Below, in pieces: positions 24,051-32,161 of a stretch of 45,486 nucleotides of DNA. Position 1 is the first letter of the stretch; every line of letters starts with the position of its first letter. Source of the stretch: Sphingopyxis sp. (GTDB taxonomy: Bacteria > Pseudomonadota > Alphaproteobacteria > Sphingomonadales > Sphingomonadaceae); contig PNJO01000007.1 in assembly GCA_013821905.1 (NCBI GenBank), positions 1 to 45,486 of the forward strand. Direction: 5' to 3'. The translations under genes and the position numbers were made by a program. The notes under the pieces are model-generated. The model ran no database searches, was not told the DNA's origin, and was given only the letters and a program-made list of their open reading frames with translations.

Positions 24051-25520
24051 ATGAACTTCGCAAACAAGATGGCGGCTTCGGCCGGGGCCGCGGGCCTCGC
24101 GCTGTTCGCCGCGCTGCCCGTATGGGCGCAGGAAGCGGCAACCGCCGTTGCGGCGCCTGCCGCGCCGGCAGCCGAAGCGGCGGCTCCCGCCCCGTTCGTG
24201 CCCACCGCCGAGATGGTCGACAAGGGCGACGTGGCGTGGATGCTCGTTGCCTCGGCGCTGGTCCTGATGATGTCGGTTCCTGCACTGGCGCTCTTCTACG
24301 GCGGCCTCGTCCGCGCCAAGAACATGCTCTCGGTGCTGATGCAGGTGCTGACGATCGTCTGCGTTGCCGCACTGGTCTGGTTCAGCTGGGGCTATTCGAT
24401 GGCCTTCACCTCGACCGGCACGCCCTTCCCCGCCCTGTTCGGCGGGCTCGACAAGGCATTCCTCGCCGGCGTCGATCCGACGACCTTCGCGGCGACCTTC
24501 TCGAACGGGGTCTATCTGCCCGAATATGTCTTCGTGATCTTCCAGATGACCTTCGCCTGCATCACGCCGGCGCTGATCGTCGGGGCGTTTGCGGAGCGCG
24601 TGAAGTTTACCCCGCTGATCATCTTCACGGTGCTGTGGCTGACGCTCGCCTATTTCCCGATCGCGCACATGGTCTGGTACTGGGCCGGCCCGGACTTCCT
24701 GCACGCCGCACCGACCGACATGGGTCTGCTGTGGGGCTGGGGCGCACTCGACTTCGCCGGCGGCACCGTCGTCCACATCAACGCCGGTATCGCCGGTCTG
24801 GTCGGCTGCCTCGTGATCGGTCCGCGCATCGGCTACAACACCGAACCGATGCCGCCGCACAATCTGGTCATGACGATGATCGGCGCCTCGCTGCTGTGGA
24901 TCGGCTGGTTCGGCTTCAACGCCGGCTCGGGTCTCGAAGCCAATGCCTTCGGCGCGCTGGCCTTCATCAACACCTTCGTCGCCACCGCGGCGGCGGGCGT
25001 GGCCTGGGCGGTCATCGAGCAGATCGTGCACAAGAAGCCGTCGCTGCTGGGTGCGGTTTCGGGTGTCGTCGCCGGTCTGGTCGCGATCACCCCCGCGGCG
25101 GGCTTTGCCCACCCGGGCACCGCGATCATCCTCGGCGCCGTCGCGTCGCTGGTCTGCTTCTTCTTCGTCACCACGGTGAAGAAGAAACTCAAATATGACG
25201 ACTCGCTCGACGTGTTCGGCATCCACGCCATCGGTGGTATCGTCGGCGCGATCGGTACCGGCTTCGTCGCCAACCCCGCCTGGGGCGGTCAGGGCTGGAT
25301 CGATTACACCGCGCCCGTCGCCAAGGCCGGCGAATTCGATCTGGCCGGTCAGGTGATGACGCAGATCTGGGCCGTCGGCACCACCGTCGTGTGGACCGGC
25401 GTGGTCAGCGCGGTGCTGTTCCTCGCGCTCAAATACACCATCGGCCTGCGCCCGTCGGCGGACGTCGAACAGGAAGGGCTCGACCTCGCCGAACATGGGG
25501 AGCGCGCCTACAATTTTTGA
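24051..25520 (+). CDS. amtB: Ammonium transporter AmtB
   Basis: 489 residues. A signal peptide (MNFANKMAASAG...PVWAQ) and an alanine-rich linker precede eleven membrane helices. Conserved blocks include PALALFYGGLVRAKNML, WYWAGPDFLH, DFAGGTVVHINAG with the first pore histidine and DVFGIHAIGGIVGAIGTG with the second. It conducts ammonium into the cell. It begins 17 bp after glnK, with GGGGGAAG before the ATG; the frame opens earlier at 24033 (MIKGEA). It is regulated with glnK by sigma-54 and post-translationally by GlnK. Confidence 0.95.
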   Translation: MNFANKMAASAGAAGLALFAALPVWAQEAATAVAAPAAPAAEAAAPAPFVPTAEMVDKGDVAWMLVASALVLMMSVPALALFYGGLVRAKNMLSVLMQVLTIVCVAALVWFSWGYSMAFTSTGTPFPALFGGLDKAFLAGVDPTTFAATFSNGVYLPEYVFVIFQMTFACITPALIVGAFAERVKFTPLIIFTVLWLTLAYFPIAHMVWYWAGPDFLHAAPTDMGLLWGWGALDFAGGTVVHINAGIAGLVGCLVIGPRIGYNTEPMPPHNLVMTMIGASLLWIGWFGFNAGSGLEANAFGALAFINTFVATAAAGVAWAVIEQIVHKKPSLLGAVSGVVAGLVAITPAAGFAHPGTAIILGAVASLVCFFFVTTVKKKLKYDDSLDVFGIHAIGGIVGAIGTGFVANPAWGGQGWIDYTAPVAKAGEFDLAGQVMTQIWAVGTTVVWTGVVSAVLFLALKYTIGLRPSADVEQEGLDLAEHGERAYNF

Positions 25521-25606
25521 CGAGACAGGATACCCGTCGCCGCACGCTCTCTCTCCTTTCACACGGCGGCGGCGGGATCCTCACCAGGTTCCTCCTGCGA
25601 ACCACT

Positions 25607-25635
25607 GGCCGGGGCGAAAGTCCCGGCCATTTTTT
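25607..25635 (+). terminator. Intrinsic terminator unit 1 after amtB
   Basis: GGCCGGGGC, loop GAAA, GTCCCGGCC (one G-T wobble), then ATTTTTT. It is a strong Rho-independent terminator for glnK-amtB. Confidence 0.85.
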
Positions 25636-25657
25636 GAATAGTGGCCGACAGGCCACG

Positions 25658-25689
25658 GGCCCGGGACGAAAGTCCCGGCCATTTTTTTT
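25658..25689 (+). terminator. Intrinsic terminator unit 2
   Basis: CCGGGAC-GAAA-GTCCCGG, extended by a bulged GG/CC pair, followed by ATTTTTTTT. It repeats unit 1 after a spacer that itself folds as GTGGCC-GACA-GGCCAC (25641-25656). Confidence 0.8.
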
Positions 25690-25710
25690 GGATTGCGCCG
25701 ACAGGCCGCA

Positions 25711-25732
25711 GGCCCGGACGAAAGCCCCGGCC
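25711..25732 (+). repeat. Degenerate third terminator-like unit
   Basis: GGCCCGGAC-GAAA-GCCCCGGCC repeats the hairpin of units 1 and 2 but has mismatches and no T run. It is preceded by a GCGCCGACAGGCCGC spacer related to the spacer between units 1 and 2, showing tandem duplication and decay. Confidence 0.65.
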
Positions 25733-25934
25733 ATCTCCATGATTATGGCCGGAAAGATCGCAGGCACCCCACGGGCCTCGCGGCCGTCCTGCCCGCAAGG
25801 CCGGTGTGGCCGCCACGCCACATCTCCCCGCAATAATGTTGCGCCCGATTCGTCCCCCATTGCGAATTTGCGACGGCGGGCGCACCCCTTCGACCGGACC
25901 AGCACAAGATTGGCCAATCAGGAGGAGGATCACC

Positions 25935-28301
25935 ATGCATGCACGTGCACAAATGCTCGCGGGCCTGTCGCTGCTCGCGCTGACGACCGGCGCACCGGCG
26001 GCGGCGCAGGAAGCCGGCGCCGAAACCGAAGACAGCAACATCATCATCGTCACCGCGACCAAGCGCGACGCCAATCTTCAGGACATTCCCTTTTCGATCA
26101 ACGCCCAGACGGCGGAGGACATCCAGAAATCGGGCGCGGTCACGCTCGAGGACCTCTCGCGCAATGTCGCGGGCCTCTCGGTCCAGAATCTCGGGCCCGG
26201 CCAGAGCCAGGTGTCGGTGCGCGGCGTTTCGGCGGGCCAGGTCGTGCGCGACCAGCCGGGCGTCAAGGAACAGGTCGGCGTCTATCTCGACGAAAGCGTG
26301 ATTTCGCTGTCGCTCTTCACCCCCGACATCGACCTCTACGATCTCAACCGCGTCGAAACGCTGCGCGGCCCGCAGGGCACGCTGTTCGGCTCGGGCTCGG
26401 TCGGCGGCACGATCCGCTACATCACCAACCAGCCCAAGATCGGGGTGATGGAAGGCAGCGTCGAGGCGAACCTCAACCTCGTCGACGGCGACGATCTCGG
26501 CGGGCACCTCAAGGGCGCGGTCAACATCCCCATGGGCGATAGCGCGGCGCTGCGCGCGGTCGGCTATTACACCCGCTACGGCGGCTTCATCAACGCGATC
26601 GGCCCGGCGGGCGGCAACGACGTCAACAGCGGCGAACGCTATGGCGGACGCCTCGCGCTGACCTTCGAGCCGAGCGACAATTTCGCGATCACCCCGCGCA
26701 TCGTCTATCAGAAGGTCACCGCCGACGGCTTCAACCGTCAGGACATCTACAATCTCTATGGCAATGAATTCACCACGACGCGGCCGCAGGTGACCTATGA
26801 CGAACGCGAGCAATATCTGCTGCTGCGCGAGGCTTTCAGCGACGAAACGCTGATCGCCGACCTCAAGATCGACGTCGGGCTCGGCGGCGCCAAGCTGACC
26901 TCGGTGACATCCTATATCAACCGCGACATCCTCGTCAGCCGCGACGCGAGCGCGCTCACCGGCTCGGTCTCGGTCGACCTCGGTTTCCCCGATGCCGGCG
27001 TGCTGCTGCCGTCGAACCTCGTCGACACCACCGACCTCGAAACCTGGACGCAGGAAGTCCGGGTCGCGTCGGACAATGACAGCCCGTTCCAGTGGGTGAT
27101 CGGCGGTTTCTATTCCAAGATCGACCGCGTCTATACGCAGACGCTGCCGACCCCCGGATATGACGCCGTCACCGACGCCACGCTCGGCGCGGGCACTTCG
27201 GCGGCGGTGCGCAACGGCTTCGGGACCGATTCGCCCTACAACGCCTTCCTGCCCTACGACATCAAGCAGTTCGCGCTGTTCGGCGAGGTCAGCTACGATA
27301 TCAGCGACGCCTTCACCGCGACCGCGGGCGGGCGCTATTACGACTTCAAGGAAACGCGCAGCTTCGTCTCGGGCGGGCTGTTCGCCAACGGCGACAACCG
27401 CACCGACAGCACCAAGTCGAGCGGCTTCACCCCGCGCTTCCTCCTGTCCTATGACGTCAGCGACGATGTCACCATCAACGCGCAGGCGTCGAAGGGCTTC
27501 CGCCTCGGCGGGGTCAACGATCCGCTCAACCTGCCGCTCTGCTCGCCCGACGACGAGGCGCTGTTCGGCGGCTTCCAGGACTATGACGACGAAACGTTAT
27601 GGAACTACGAGCTCGGCGTGAAATCGCAGGGGCGCGGCTTCACCTTCAACGCCGCGGGTTTCTACAACGACATCCGCAACCTGCAGGTGACGCTCGATGC
27701 CGGCAGCTGCTCGTCGCGCGTCGTCTTCAACGTCGACAAGGCGCATTCGATGGGCTTCGAATTCGAACTGGGCCTGCAACCCGCCGACGGACTCGACCTC
27801 AGCCTGTCGGGCAGCATCATCGAGGCCGAATTCGATTCGACGCTGCCCGGCGTCCTCGCCGCGACGACGGGCATCCGCGACGGCAATCGCCTGCCGTCGG
27901 TGCCGAAGTTCCAGCTTTCCGCCGCGGGCAGCTATGAATGGCCGATCGGCGACACCGCGAACATGTATGTCTCGGCGTCGGTGCAGCATGTCGGCACGCG
28001 CTACACCCAGCCCGCGGATCAGGAGAACAACCCGCGGACCTTCGTCCACGGCCTGCCCTTCGGCGGCGCACCCGCGGGCGCCTCGACGACGGTCAACCTG
28101 CAACTGCCCGACTATCAGCTCGTCAACCTCAGCGCCGGGGTCGATTTCGACAACGGCCTGTCGCTGATCGCCTATGTGAACAATCTGTTCGACGAAAATG
28201 CCCTGCTGTCGTTCGACCGCGAACGCGGCGGCCGCGCGCGGCTCGGCTACACCGTCGGCCAGCCGCGCACCTTCGGCATCACCGCGCGCAAGACCTTCTG
28301 A
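25935..28301 (+). CDS. TonB-dependent outer-membrane receptor
   Basis: 788 residues. Signal peptide ending APAAAQ, a TonB-box-like IIIVTATKR (about 35-43), the plug domain (DIPFSINAQTAEDIQKSG, VSVRGVSAGQ, VETLRGPQGTLFGSGSVGGTIRYIT) and a long beta-barrel ending in the terminal phenylalanine (TARKTF) needed for outer-membrane insertion. Such receptors import siderophores, B12, or plant and xenobiotic compounds; nothing nearby names the ligand. The ATG at 25935 has GGAGGAGG upstream; the frame opens earlier at 25806. It is bounded by terminators on both sides, so it is a single-gene unit. Confidence 0.93.
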   Translation: MHARAQMLAGLSLLALTTGAPAAAQEAGAETEDSNIIIVTATKRDANLQDIPFSINAQTAEDIQKSGAVTLEDLSRNVAGLSVQNLGPGQSQVSVRGVSAGQVVRDQPGVKEQVGVYLDESVISLSLFTPDIDLYDLNRVETLRGPQGTLFGSGSVGGTIRYITNQPKIGVMEGSVEANLNLVDGDDLGGHLKGAVNIPMGDSAALRAVGYYTRYGGFINAIGPAGGNDVNSGERYGGRLALTFEPSDNFAITPRIVYQKVTADGFNRQDIYNLYGNEFTTTRPQVTYDEREQYLLLREAFSDETLIADLKIDVGLGGAKLTSVTSYINRDILVSRDASALTGSVSVDLGFPDAGVLLPSNLVDTTDLETWTQEVRVASDNDSPFQWVIGGFYSKIDRVYTQTLPTPGYDAVTDATLGAGTSAAVRNGFGTDSPYNAFLPYDIKQFALFGEVSYDISDAFTATAGGRYYDFKETRSFVSGGLFANGDNRTDSTKSSGFTPRFLLSYDVSDDVTINAQASKGFRLGGVNDPLNLPLCSPDDEALFGGFQDYDDETLWNYELGVKSQGRGFTFNAAGFYNDIRNLQVTLDAGSCSSRVVFNVDKAHSMGFEFELGLQPADGLDLSLSGSIIEAEFDSTLPGVLAATTGIRDGNRLPSVPKFQLSAAGSYEWPIGDTANMYVSASVQHVGTRYTQPADQENNPRTFVHGLPFGGAPAGASTTVNLQLPDYQLVNLSAGVDFDNGLSLIAYVNNLFDENALLSFDRERGGRARLGYTVGQPRTFGITARKTF

Positions 28302-28310
28302 GCGAGTGCA

Positions 28311-28344
28311 AAAGGGCCGGAGCGGCATCGTGCTCCGGCTCTTT
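28311..28344 (+). terminator. Terminator of the TonB receptor gene
   Basis: AAAGGGCCGGAGC pairs with GCTCCGGCTCTTT in a 13-bp stem (one G-T pair) around an 8-nt loop, starting 10 bp after the stop codon. The U tract is part of the stem, as in many bidirectional terminators. Confidence 0.75.
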
Positions 28345-28439
28345 CGAGGCATCGCTGCACTGCACAATGTTTAGGCAGCGCTGCCGCCAATTTAGGCCTT
28401 CCCAACATGACATTAATGTGGCATTCATTGCGTCAACAG

Positions 28440-28499
28440 TTTCAGGAGGGGAGAGCCTGAAAGGCTGGGCCGGGACGAAAGTCCCGGCCCTCTTTTTTT
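28440..28499 (+). ncRNA. Candidate small RNA 3' module: two hairpins and a T run
   Basis: TTTCAGG (28440-28446) and CCTGAAA (28456-28462) form a perfect 7-bp stem around the purine loop AGGGGAGAG. It is followed at once by a perfect 10-bp terminator stem GGGCCGGGAC-GAAA-GTCCCGGCCC (28467-28490) and TCTTTTTTT. The TonB receptor already has its own terminator 100 bp earlier, so this second terminator must serve another transcript, such as a short RNA started in the AT-richer 28350-28430 interval. No promoter was identified with confidence. Confidence 0.4.
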
Positions 28500-28535
28500 G
28501 TGCGCAACAAATCCGCACTCCGAAACGCGCAGTTT

Positions 28536-29027
28536 TCAGCGGTTGTTGCGGCGATATTGCAGCGTCGCAAAGGTCCGCCAGCTGCCGTCGTCCTGCAGCA
28601 CCGAATCGCTCACCGAGAGCAGATCGGGCCCGTCGAGCCGATAGGTGGAGCGTCCGATCTCGACATCGGCGCTGCCCCAGTTGCTGACCCAGTTCCGGAC
28701 GGTTACACGCCCGCCGACCGGGCGCGTCCGGCCGTAGCTATCGGTCCATTTTCCCGTCACGCGGCCCCCGGCGTCGACCCGGTAGGTCGCGTCGGCCGAA
28801 TAGGCCACCGGCGGCGTTCCCTCGACCGACAACCGATAGGCGAGTGCGGTCGCGTCGCCCCCGGGCGCGGGGCCGATCGTCAGCGTCGCGGTCGCGGGCC
28901 TGCCGAACGCCATGCCCGCCCCCGTCCATTCGCCATACCAGGCGTCGAGCGACGGCGCGGCGGGCACCTCGCCCGCCACCGGGGCGGCCAGCGCGACCAG
29001 CGCGCCGAGCCACCGGCCCGCTATCAT
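28536..29027 (-). CDS. Exported protein of unknown function, lipocalin-like size
   Basis: 163 residues. A signal-like N-terminus (MIAGRWLGALVALAAPVAG) is followed by a probably beta-barrel domain starting DAWYGEWTGAGMAFG, a shape seen in DUF1579/lipocalin-like proteins, but I do not recognise the family firmly. Its ATG overlaps the stop of the VOC gene by 4 bp (ATGA), so it is translated from the same message. The open frame upstream to 29546 is an antisense artefact of the repeat and the VOC gene. Confidence 0.7.
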   Translation of the reverse strand: MIAGRWLGALVALAAPVAGEVPAAPSLDAWYGEWTGAGMAFGRPATATLTIGPAPGGDATALAYRLSVEGTPPVAYSADATYRVDAGGRVTGKWTDSYGRTRPVGGRVTVRNWVSNWGSADVEIGRSTYRLDGPDLLSVSDSVLQDDGSWRTFATLQYRRNNR

Positions 29028-29398
29028 GTCGCGATCTCGGACTGCGAGAACATGAAGGCGTTCCCGTCGGGATCGTAGAAGGTCAGCAGCTTCACCAGCC
29101 CCGGAATATGCTGGATCTCGCCGTCCTGCCGCACGCCCTCGGCATCGAGATGCGCCTTGGCGGCGTCGATGTCGGCGACCTCGAAGACATTGGTGGCGCC
29201 CCCGCCCTGCACCACCGTCTCGACCTGGCTGAGCCCGATATTGACCCCGGCCATCGGGGTCTTGAGCTCGCACCAGCCGATCTCGTCGGCGCGGTAGAGC
29301 AGCTGGCATAACATCACCCGTTCGTACCACGGAATCGACGCGTCGATGCTCGTCACCCCCATCGAGCAGGTGAGTTCGGATCCGATCTGCAATGCCAT
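29024..29398 (-). CDS. VOC-superfamily (glyoxalase/bleomycin-resistance-like) protein
   Basis: 124 residues with the paired beta-alpha-beta-beta-beta layout: DASIPWYERVM, then GWCELKTPMAGVNIGL, then NVFEVADIDAAKAHLDAEGV and LLTFYDPDGNAFMFSQ. The F-x-DPDGN motif near the C-terminus is typical of VOC proteins. Metal-dependent isomerase, dioxygenase or resistance functions occur in the family; the role is not set. It is followed by the coupled exported protein and lies divergent to the winged-helix regulator, its possible controller. Confidence 0.85.
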   Translation of the reverse strand: MALQIGSELTCSMGVTSIDASIPWYERVMLCQLLYRADEIGWCELKTPMAGVNIGLSQVETVVQGGGATNVFEVADIDAAKAHLDAEGVRQDGEIQHIPGLVKLLTFYDPDGNAFMFSQSEIAT

Positions 29399-29427
29399 CT
29401 GCCGCTCCTTCTTTGCCCAAGGCCATC

Positions 29428-29516
29428 GTCATTGCGAGGAGCCGGAGGCGACGCGGCAATCCAGAGCATCCGTAAACCGCCCCGGATTGCTTCGGCGCTG
29501 CACTCCTCGCAATGAC
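29428..29516. repeat. GTCATTGCGAGGAGC-type palindromic repeat (copy 2)
   Basis: GTCATTGCGAGGAGCC...GGCAATCC at the left is mirrored by GGATTGCTTCGG...CACTCCTCGCAATGAC at the right. It occupies the space between the VOC gene and the divergent regulator. Confidence 0.75.
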
Positions 29517-29550
29517 GACGCGCATGAATCGGAGCACAGGCTCCAACCCC

Positions 29551-29577
29551 TTGCCTCGATAGTCCGGTTTGTATAGT
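29551..29577 (+). promoter_or_regulatory. Candidate promoter of the winged-helix regulator
   Basis: TTGCCT (29551-29556) and TATAGT (29572-29577) are separated by 15 bp. The -10 box ends only 9 bp before the ATG at 29587, so the transcript would be leaderless or nearly so. No ribosome-binding site is visible, which agrees. Confidence 0.45.
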
Positions 29578-29586
29578 TAGTTGCAA

Positions 29587-30129
29587 ATGCCGTCAAGCGC
29601 ACCCGACCCGCTGCTTGTCCAGCTTGGCAGCCATCGCTGGCTGGTACCGCTGCTCGCCGATCTTGCTGCGCACAAGGGCGCGCGTTTTGTCGAATTGATC
29701 CACCGCCTCGGCCTGTCGCGCGACAGCCTGACGCGCACGCTCGAAGCCGCAGCAAGGATCGGCTGGGTGCAGCGCAATCCCGGCCACGGCCACCCTCTGC
29801 GCCCCGAATTTATCCTCACCGAAACAGGGCGGGCGGCGGCCGCACGCGCCGCGACGGTCGCCCGGGCGCAGCGCGCGATCGGCCTGCCGCCCGGCGCCGC
29901 GACGCGCTGGGGCCTGCCCCTCGTCGCGGGGATCGGCGCCGGCTACGACCGCTTCAACGCCCTCTCGCGCCTCCTCGCCCCCGCCACCCCGCGCGCCCTG
30001 TCGCAAGGACTGACCGCGCTCGGTGAACATGGGCTGGTGACGCGCGAAGTGCTGGACCTTCGTCCGCCCGCCAGCCGCTACGAGCTGACAAAAAACGGCG
30101 CACTGCTCGCCGCCGCCTGCACATTGTGA
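29587..30129 (+). CDS. Winged-helix transcriptional regulator with two HxlR-like halves
   Basis: 180 residues made of two similar winged-helix units. The first is GSHRWLVPLLADLAAHKGARFVELIHRLGLSRDSLTRTL with wing and ILTETGRAA; the second runs from ATRWGLPLVAGIG through FNALSRLL...SQGLTALGEHGLVTREV to YELTKNGALL. HxlR proteins normally are single-unit dimers, so this looks like a fused dimer. It may control the divergent VOC gene. A TTG codon two codons upstream is an alternative start. Confidence 0.8.
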   Translation: MPSSAPDPLLVQLGSHRWLVPLLADLAAHKGARFVELIHRLGLSRDSLTRTLEAAARIGWVQRNPGHGHPLRPEFILTETGRAAAARAATVARAQRAIGLPPGAATRWGLPLVAGIGAGYDRFNALSRLLAPATPRALSQGLTALGEHGLVTREVLDLRPPASRYELTKNGALLAAACTL

Positions 30130-30200
30130 TCCCTGGCGAAAGCCGGGGCCCAGAAATGTTGCACAATCTTTCGTGGGCCCCGGCTTTCGCCGGGGTGCAC
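30128..30200. repeat. CCCGGCGAAAGCCGGG inverted-repeat element (copy 2)
   Basis: GATCCCTGGCGAAAGCCGGG is mirrored by CCCCGGCTTTCGCCGGGGTGC, enclosing about 25 bp. It starts on the last bases of the regulator gene and lies between two convergent genes, so it can end transcription from both sides. Confidence 0.78.
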
Positions 30201-31805
30201 CTAGTTTAGCGCCGCCTTGTAGTTTAGCGCCGCCTTGACGAAATCCGCCGCACGCTCGCCGATCATGATGCTCGGCGCATTGGTGTTGCCCGACACCAGC
30301 CGCGGCATGATGCTCGCGTCGGCGACCCACAGGCCCTCGACGCCGTTCAGCTTCAGCGTCGGGTCGACCACTGCGTCGGGGTCGCTGCCCATCCGGCAGG
30401 TGCCGACGGGATGATAGACGGTATCGGCGCGGCTGCGGATCAGCGCGTCGAGCGCCGCATCGTCGTCGATATTCACCGGATGGCGGTCGTCCCCGGCATA
30501 GTCGGCGAGCGGCGGCGCCGCGACGACGCGGTGCATCATCCGCACGCCGGCACGCAGCGTCGCGATATCGCGATCGTCGGTGAGGAAACCGGGGTCGATC
30601 GCGGGAGCCGCGGCGGCATCGCCCGACGCCAGCCGCACCGTGCCGCGGCTTTCGGGGCGCAGCACGCAGACGTGGCACGAAAAGCCGTGCCCCTTCACCT
30701 TGGTCCGGCCATGATCCTCGAGCATCGCGGGCACGAAATGATACTGGATGTCGGGCGCGGGCAGGTCCGGGTGCGATTTCCAGAAGCCTCCTGCCTCGGC
30801 GAAGCAGGTCGTCATGATGCCGGTGCGCTTCAGGCGATGCTCGAAGATCGCCTTGACCATCCGCCAGCTGCCGCCCGGGCTGTCGCCGAGCGGATCGGTC
30901 GAGCGGGTCGCCCAGCTCGACACATAGTCGATATGGTCCTGCAGGTTCTCGCCGACCCCTGCACGGTCGGCAACGACGGCGATGCCGTTGTCGGCGAGGT
31001 GTCCGGCCGGCCCGATCCCCGACAGCATCAGGATCTGCGGGCTGCCAAACGCGCCTGCCGACAGGATCACCCCGCCCCGCGCGCGCAGCGTCTCGCGTTT
31101 CGATCCGCGCCGGATCACCACGCCGGTCGCGCGCCCGTCCTCGATGACGATCTTTTCGACCAGCGCGCCGGTGCGCACCGCGAAATTGGCCCGCTCGCGC
31201 AGCGGCTCGACATAGGCGCGCGCCGCCGACCAGCGCTCGCCCGCCTTCTGCGTCACCTGATAGAGGCCGAAACCTTCCTGCTGTGCGCCGTTGAAATCAT
31301 GGGTGCGCGGCAATTGCAGCGCCGCCGCGCTCTCGACGAAGCGCCGGCTCGTCACATTGGGCCAGCGCTGGTCCATGACGTTGAGCGGGCCGTCGCCGCC
31401 GTGATAGTCGTCCGCGCCGCGCTCGTTGCCCTCGCTGCGCTTGAAGAAGGGCAGCACGTCGGCATAGCTCCACCCCGTCGCGCCGAGCGTCGCCCACTGG
31501 TCGTAATCGAACTTGTGCCCGCGAATATAGATCATCGCGTTGATCGCGCTCGACCCGCCGAGCCCGCGTCCGCGCGGCTGGTATCCGGTGCGTCCGTTCA
31601 GCCCCCGCTGCGGGACCGTTTCATATTGATAGTTCGACGATTTGGGGATGAAGGGCATGAACCCCGGCGTCTTGACCAGCATATTGTCGTTGCGCCCGCC
31701 CGCCTCGACCAGGCAGACCGTCCGCGTGCCGTCCCCGGCGAGCCTTCCCGCCGCCGCGCTCCCCGCGCTGCCGCCGCCGATGACGATGATGTCGAACTGA
31801 TCCAT
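30201..31805 (-). CDS. GMC-family oxidoreductase (choline dehydrogenase-like)
   Basis: 534 residues. The FAD motif VIGGGSAGSAAAGRLA (8-23), GGSSAINAMIYIRG (near 84), SAGAFGSPQILMLSGIGP (near 250) and the catalytic region YHPVGTCRMG near the C-terminus, followed by SGNTNAPSIMIGERAAD, define the GMC family. Members oxidise alcohols, from choline to long-chain, sterol or polyethylene glycol alcohols. The C-terminus ends in a direct duplication (KAALN-YKAALN) caused by an 18-bp tandem repeat at 30204-30239. It has a GAGGGAG ribosome-binding site. It is downstream of two sterol-desaturase-family genes. Confidence 0.93.
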   Translation of the reverse strand: MDQFDIIVIGGGSAGSAAAGRLAGDGTRTVCLVEAGGRNDNMLVKTPGFMPFIPKSSNYQYETVPQRGLNGRTGYQPRGRGLGGSSAINAMIYIRGHKFDYDQWATLGATGWSYADVLPFFKRSEGNERGADDYHGGDGPLNVMDQRWPNVTSRRFVESAAALQLPRTHDFNGAQQEGFGLYQVTQKAGERWSAARAYVEPLRERANFAVRTGALVEKIVIEDGRATGVVIRRGSKRETLRARGGVILSAGAFGSPQILMLSGIGPAGHLADNGIAVVADRAGVGENLQDHIDYVSSWATRSTDPLGDSPGGSWRMVKAIFEHRLKRTGIMTTCFAEAGGFWKSHPDLPAPDIQYHFVPAMLEDHGRTKVKGHGFSCHVCVLRPESRGTVRLASGDAAAAPAIDPGFLTDDRDIATLRAGVRMMHRVVAAPPLADYAGDDRHPVNIDDDAALDALIRSRADTVYHPVGTCRMGSDPDAVVDPTLKLNGVEGLWVADASIMPRLVSGNTNAPSIMIGERAADFVKAALNYKAALN

Positions 31806-31891
31806 GCCTGCGACTCTCCCTCGCGCCGCCTGCTGGCGGTCGTCCGGGTGCTTACATGAATGTCATTAGGAGGCGTGGCAAGGGTCGAAGA

Positions 31892-32161
31892 TCACAGACA
31901 ATCGTTACGAAGGAAACAGGAAGCGAACAGCCCCGCATAGGGCGTCCAACTCAAAAGGGCGCATCCGATACCCGAGAGAATGAGCGGTTTCGCACCGTCA
32001 CGCCAACCGATCAGGCCGGTCGTCAGGCTTGCGAGAGTTGCCGCCCATTGCAGAGCCCATAAGGGGCCGAAGCTGTCGAGCAGCAAGGTCGCCGCGCCAC
32101 AAAGAAGTGCGGCAATCCCTGTCCCAATCGCCATCCAATCCCAAGCCCAAGGCTTATACAT
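31892..32161 (-). CDS. Small membrane protein, 89 residues
   Basis: Three hydrophobic segments (MAIGTGIAALLCGAATLLL, ALQWAATLASLTTGLIGW, LILSGIGCALLSWTPYAGLFA) suggest an integral inner-membrane protein. The ATG overlaps the end of the sterol-desaturase gene by 8 bp (ATGTATAA), and the base composition is somewhat less GC-rich than its neighbours. No family is recognised. The frame runs further upstream as a shadow of the desaturase gene. Confidence 0.65.
   Translation of the reverse strand: MYKPWAWDWMAIGTGIAALLCGAATLLLDSFGPLWALQWAATLASLTTGLIGWRDGAKPLILSGIGCALLSWTPYAGLFASCFLRNDCL

Larger units (their letters stand above)
25521..25934. other. 414-bp intergenic region between amtB and the TonB receptor
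   Basis: No gene is seen. About 90 bp after amtB comes a three-unit tandem array of hairpins (25607-25732), described separately. The remaining 200 bp before the receptor contain an AT-richer stretch (about 25830-25880) that may hold the receptor promoter, but I cannot place -35/-10 boxes with confidence. Confidence 0.6.

Noticed and set aside
28420-28434. TGGCATTCATTGCG as a sigma-54 promoter
   Set aside because: The GG-to-GC distance is 10 bp instead of 12, so it does not fit the -24/-12 geometry.
28410-28463. 17-codon ORF (MTLMWHSLRQ...) before the small-RNA-like hairpins
   Set aside because: No ribosome-binding site, and its end lies in the first hairpin; too short to support.
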